64,000 nt of DNA. Source: Kineococcus mangrovi. GTDB taxonomy: Bacteria; Actinomycetota; Actinomycetes; Actinomycetales; Kineococcaceae. Within the stretch, counting starts at the first letter, position 1, and every line of letters begins with the position of its first letter. The translations under genes were made by a program, and so were the position numbers. Location of the stretch: the NCBI RefSeq assembly GCF_041320705.1, contig NZ_JBGGTQ010000003.1, positions 248,001-312,000 of the forward strand, given 5' to 3'. Shown here in pieces: positions 61,768-64,000 of the stretch. Under the pieces are notes generated by a model that worked only from the letters and a program-made list of their open reading frames with translations, was not told the DNA's origin and did no database searches.

Positions 61768-63003
61768 GTGTCCACCACCGAAACCCCCGCGCACCCCCTC
61801 GAGGCGTCCGGTGCGTTCCCCGCAGCCCGGCGTTGTCCGTTCGCCCCGCCGCCGGAGTACGCGCGGTGGCGCGCGGAACCCCGGCTGCCGCAGGTCGTGC
61901 TGCCCAGCGGGAAGCGGGCCTGGGTCATCACCCGGTACGCCGACGCCCGGGCCGTGCTGGCCGACCCGCGGATCTCCTCCGACGCGCGGAACCCCGGGTT
62001 CCCGGGGCTGGGCGCGGGGGAGCAGGCCGTCGCGGCCGAACTGCGGCCGTTCATCCGGATGGACCCCCCGGAGCACACCGACGTCCGGCGGATGCTGCTC
62101 GGCGAGTTCACCGTCCGGCGCAGCGAGGCCCGCGAACCCGGGATCCGTGCCGTCGTCGACGAGGAACTGCGCCGGTTCAGCACCGGACCGCGACCGGCCG
62201 ACCTGGTGGACGGGTTCGCCGCGCCGGTCGCCACCCGGCTCATCCTGCGGTTGCTCGGCGTCCCCGGCGACGACACCGCGTTCTTCCGCGGGGTCACCGC
62301 GGTGTCCGGCGGCCGGAACTCCAGCGCCGAGGAGGTCGGTGCGGCGCTGCGGGAGATGTTCGGCCTGCTCGACGCCCTCGTGGAGCGCAGGACCGCCGAC
62401 CCCGGTGACGACCTCATCAGTCGCCTGGTCACCGGGCCGTTCGCCCGCGGTGAGATCAGCCGGCCGTCGCTGCTCAGCCAGATCGGCATCACCCTCAACG
62501 CCGGTCACGAGACGACCCGCAACATGATCGCGCTGTCGGTCCTCACCCTGCTGGAGCACCCCGACCAGCTCGCCCTGCTGCGCGCCGAACCCGAGCGGTG
62601 GCCGGACGCCGTCGAGGAACTCCTGCGCCACCTGTCCGTGGCCGACACCGTCCCCCTGCGGGTCGCCACCGCCGACCTGGAGGTGGGTGGGCGGACCGTC
62701 CGCGCCGGTGACGGGGTCGTCGTCCCGCTGGCCGCGGCGAACCACGACCCGGCCTCCTTCGACCGCGACGACGTGACGGCCGGGCAGTTCGACCTGCGCC
62801 GCAGCCCGAACCGGCACCTCGCCTTCGGGTTCGGGCCGCACCAGTGCCTGGGGCAGCACCTGGCCCGGGTGGAACTGCGGACCGCGCTGCGCCGGCTCGT
62901 CGAGGAACTGCCGGACCTGCGGCTGGCGCGGCCCGCGGCGGACCTGCCGCTGGCGTTGAACTCCTCCATCTTCGGCGTCGACGAGCTCCCGGTGACCTGG
63001 TGA
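61768..63003 (+). CDS. Cytochrome P450
   Basis: 411 residues from GTG 61768, CTGGAGGCC upstream. Hallmarks are the I-helix ITLNAGHETTRNMIAL, the K-helix ExxR in VEELLRHLS, and the heme loop FGFGPHQCLGQHLAR with Cys360. Bacterial class I type, fed by a ferredoxin; the ferredoxin gene overlaps by 4 bp. It should hydroxylate or desaturate (for example thiazoline to thiazole) the peptide product. Coelibactin-type clusters also carry a P450. Confidence 0.94.
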   Translation: MSTTETPAHPLEASGAFPAARRCPFAPPPEYARWRAEPRLPQVVLPSGKRAWVITRYADARAVLADPRISSDARNPGFPGLGAGEQAVAAELRPFIRMDPPEHTDVRRMLLGEFTVRRSEAREPGIRAVVDEELRRFSTGPRPADLVDGFAAPVATRLILRLLGVPGDDTAFFRGVTAVSGGRNSSAEEVGAALREMFGLLDALVERRTADPGDDLISRLVTGPFARGEISRPSLLSQIGITLNAGHETTRNMIALSVLTLLEHPDQLALLRAEPERWPDAVEELLRHLSVADTVPLRVATADLEVGGRTVRAGDGVVVPLAAANHDPASFDRDDVTAGQFDLRRSPNRHLAFGFGPHQCLGQHLARVELRTALRRLVEELPDLRLARPAADLPLALNSSIFGVDELPVTW

Positions 63004-63194
63004 GCGCCCCCCTCGCCGCCGACCGCTCGGTGTGCACGGGTGCGGGGCAGTGCGTCCGTGCCGCCGCCGACGTCTTCGACCAGGGGGACGACGGGCTCGT
63101 CGTCGTCCGTCGCCAGCCCGCGCCGGCCGAGCACCTCGACGTCCTGGCGGCCGTCGACGCCTGCCCGTCCCGAGCCCTGAGCTGGTCGGCGTGA
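63000..63194 (+). CDS. [3Fe-4S] ferredoxin for the P450
   Basis: 64 residues from GTG 63000. Cys motif CTGAGQCVRAAADVFDQ and the distal DACPSRAL give the three cysteines of P450-linked 3Fe-4S ferredoxins. It overlaps both neighbours by 4 bp. It probably passes electrons to the P450. Confidence 0.93.
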   Translation: MSAPLAADRSVCTGAGQCVRAAADVFDQGDDGLVVVRRQPAPAEHLDVLAAVDACPSRALSWSA

Positions 63195-63958
63195 GCGGCG
63201 CGGGGGCCGGTGCGGGAGTCGTGGTGGTGACGGGGGCCGCCGGGGGGATCGGTTCGGCCGTCGTGGCCGAGTTCACGGGGACCGGGTCCAGCGTCCTGGC
63301 CGTCGACCGGGACGCCGACGGCCTGGCGCGCCTGCCGGCGGAGGTGACGCCCCTGGCGCTCGACCTGACCGGAGCGGTTGCGGCGCAGCAGGTCGCGGAC
63401 GTGGCGGGGGAACTGGGCGGGGTGGACGCCCTCGTCCACTGCGCCGGTGTCCTGCGCCCGGCGCCGGTGGCCGAGGCCACCGACGCCGACTGGGACGCCA
63501 CGTTCGCCGTGAACACGACGGCGCTGTTCCGGTTGTGCCGGGCGATCGTCCCGGCGATGGCCGCCCGCGGCCACGGGTCGGTGGTGGCCGTGGCCTCCGA
63601 CGCCGCCCGGACCGCCCGGCAGGGGATGGCCGCCTACTGCGCGTCGAAGGCCGCGGTCGTGGCCCTCGTGCGCAGCCTCGGCCTCGAGGTCGCCGCCTCG
63701 GGGGTCCGGTGCAACACCGTCAGCCCGGGCGCCACCGACACCGCGATGCAGCGCTCGCTGCCGGGCGGGGGTGACCCGGCCGTCCTGGACCGGGTGGTGA
63801 CGGGTGACCCCGGGCGGTTCCGCTCGGGGATCCCGCTGGGCCGCCGGGCGGACCCGCGCGACGTCGCCGCCGTCGTCGCGTTCCTGGTCTCGGGCCGGGC
63901 GCGGCACGTCACGCTGCAGGACGTCGTCGTCGACGGAGGAGCTGGTCTCGGTGCGTGA
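63191..63958 (+). CDS. entA: 2,3-dihydro-2,3-dihydroxybenzoate dehydrogenase
   Basis: 255 residues from GTG 63191. Short-chain dehydrogenase with VTGAAGGIGSAVVAEF and catalytic Ser / YxxxK region (VASDAARTARQGMAAYCASKAAVVAL). The last third runs SGVRCNTVSPGATDTAMQRSL, then SGIPLGRRADPRDVA and ARHVTLQDVVVDGG, which follows EntA/DhbA closely. It makes 2,3-dihydroxybenzoate from the 2,3-dihydrodiol, supplying the starter for the aryl ligase. The partner isochorismatase and isochorismate synthase are expected beyond the edge. Confidence 0.9.
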   Translation: MSGAGAGAGVVVVTGAAGGIGSAVVAEFTGTGSSVLAVDRDADGLARLPAEVTPLALDLTGAVAAQQVADVAGELGGVDALVHCAGVLRPAPVAEATDADWDATFAVNTTALFRLCRAIVPAMAARGHGSVVAVASDAARTARQGMAAYCASKAAVVALVRSLGLEVAASGVRCNTVSPGATDTAMQRSLPGGGDPAVLDRVVTGDPGRFRSGIPLGRRADPRDVAAVVAFLVSGRARHVTLQDVVVDGGAGLGA

Positions 63959-64000
63959 ACCCCGCACACCCCCGCCGCGGACGGTGACCTTCGCCGGTCC
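63951..64000 (+). CDS. Start of another operon gene, cut by the window
   Basis: A GTG at 63951 with GGAGGAG nearby opens a frame to the window end (VREPRTPPPRTVTFAG) and overlaps the entA stop by 8 bp. Too short to identify. Isochorismate synthase would be logical after entA; that is a guess. Confidence 0.45.
   Translation, partial: MREPRTPPPRTVTFAG

Noticed and set aside
43237-64000. Horizontally acquired island
   Set aside because: Base composition and codon use look the same as the core genes by eye, and I see no integrase, IS element or flanking tRNA repeat.

Overview
This is a very GC-rich (about three-quarters G+C by eye) actinobacterial chromosome segment. GTG starts, 4-nt ATGA/GTGA overlaps and likely leaderless promoters recur. 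The housekeeping order rne-rplU-rpmA-obg-proB-proA-nadD-rsfS, then leuS-comEA-comEC-holA-rpsT-lepA, is that of high-GC Actinobacteria. A Kineococcus-like member of the Kineosporiales is my best guess, but that is an inference.

Region 1 (1-7480) is an accessory sulfur region. A truncated LacI-type regulator fused to a DUF6807/PmoA-like domain meets, tail to tail, a leftward operon. The operon encodes a Tat-type lipoprotein solute-binding protein, two CUT1-type permeases, a DszA/NtaA-type flavin monooxygenase and a DszC/SfnB-type acyl-CoA-dehydrogenase-fold monooxygenase. Its leader carries an S-box (SAM) riboswitch, followed by a short peptide of the actinobacterial LTRRxHVDL...C leader-peptide type. 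The ribosome binding site of that peptide overlaps the riboswitch P1 helix. No ATPase gene is present. I read this as an organosulfur scavenging system under sulfur control.

Region 2 (7481-42072) is mostly core genome: a long RNase E/G without the usual Zn-link cysteines, L21, L27, Obg, proline biosynthesis (proB, proA), a GT2 glycosyltransferase, nadD, rsfS, a histidine phosphatase, tRNA-Ala(GGC), an LLM flavoprotein divergent from a shikimate-dehydrogenase-like gene, a degenerate GGDEF protein, leuS with a candidate attenuator, a GNAT enzyme, a GH3 beta-glucosidase divergent from a TetR regulator, comEA/comEC, an amidohydrolase, holA, rpsT, a circularly permuted ATP-grasp / alpha-E / transglutaminase trio, a DUF4349 lipoprotein and lepA.

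Region 3 (42073-64000) is a metal-starvation region. Two near-identical Zur-like boxes, at 42078-42092 and 45663-45677, each lie between divergent genes. The first is beside a P-loop-less COG0523 protein resembling MRF, the mycobacterial ribosome-hibernation recruiting factor. The second lies between a 2,3-dihydroxybenzoate-AMP ligase plus Sfp-type phosphopantetheinyl transferase and a long rightward operon. That operon has two NRPS genes, ArCP-Cy-A-PCP-Cy-A-PCP and docking-Cy-A(MT)-PCP-TE. They are followed by a saccharopine-dehydrogenase-like reductase, a PchG/Irp3-type thiazolinyl imide reductase, a type II thioesterase, a methyltransferase, a P450 with its ferredoxin, an EntA-type dehydrogenase and the start of another gene. 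The parts predict a catecholate bearing up to three thiazoline/oxazoline-type rings, in the pyochelin/yersiniabactin/coelibactin class. The operators suggest zinc rather than iron control, so a zincophore is the working hypothesis. The cluster runs off the right edge, and no transporter is visible.
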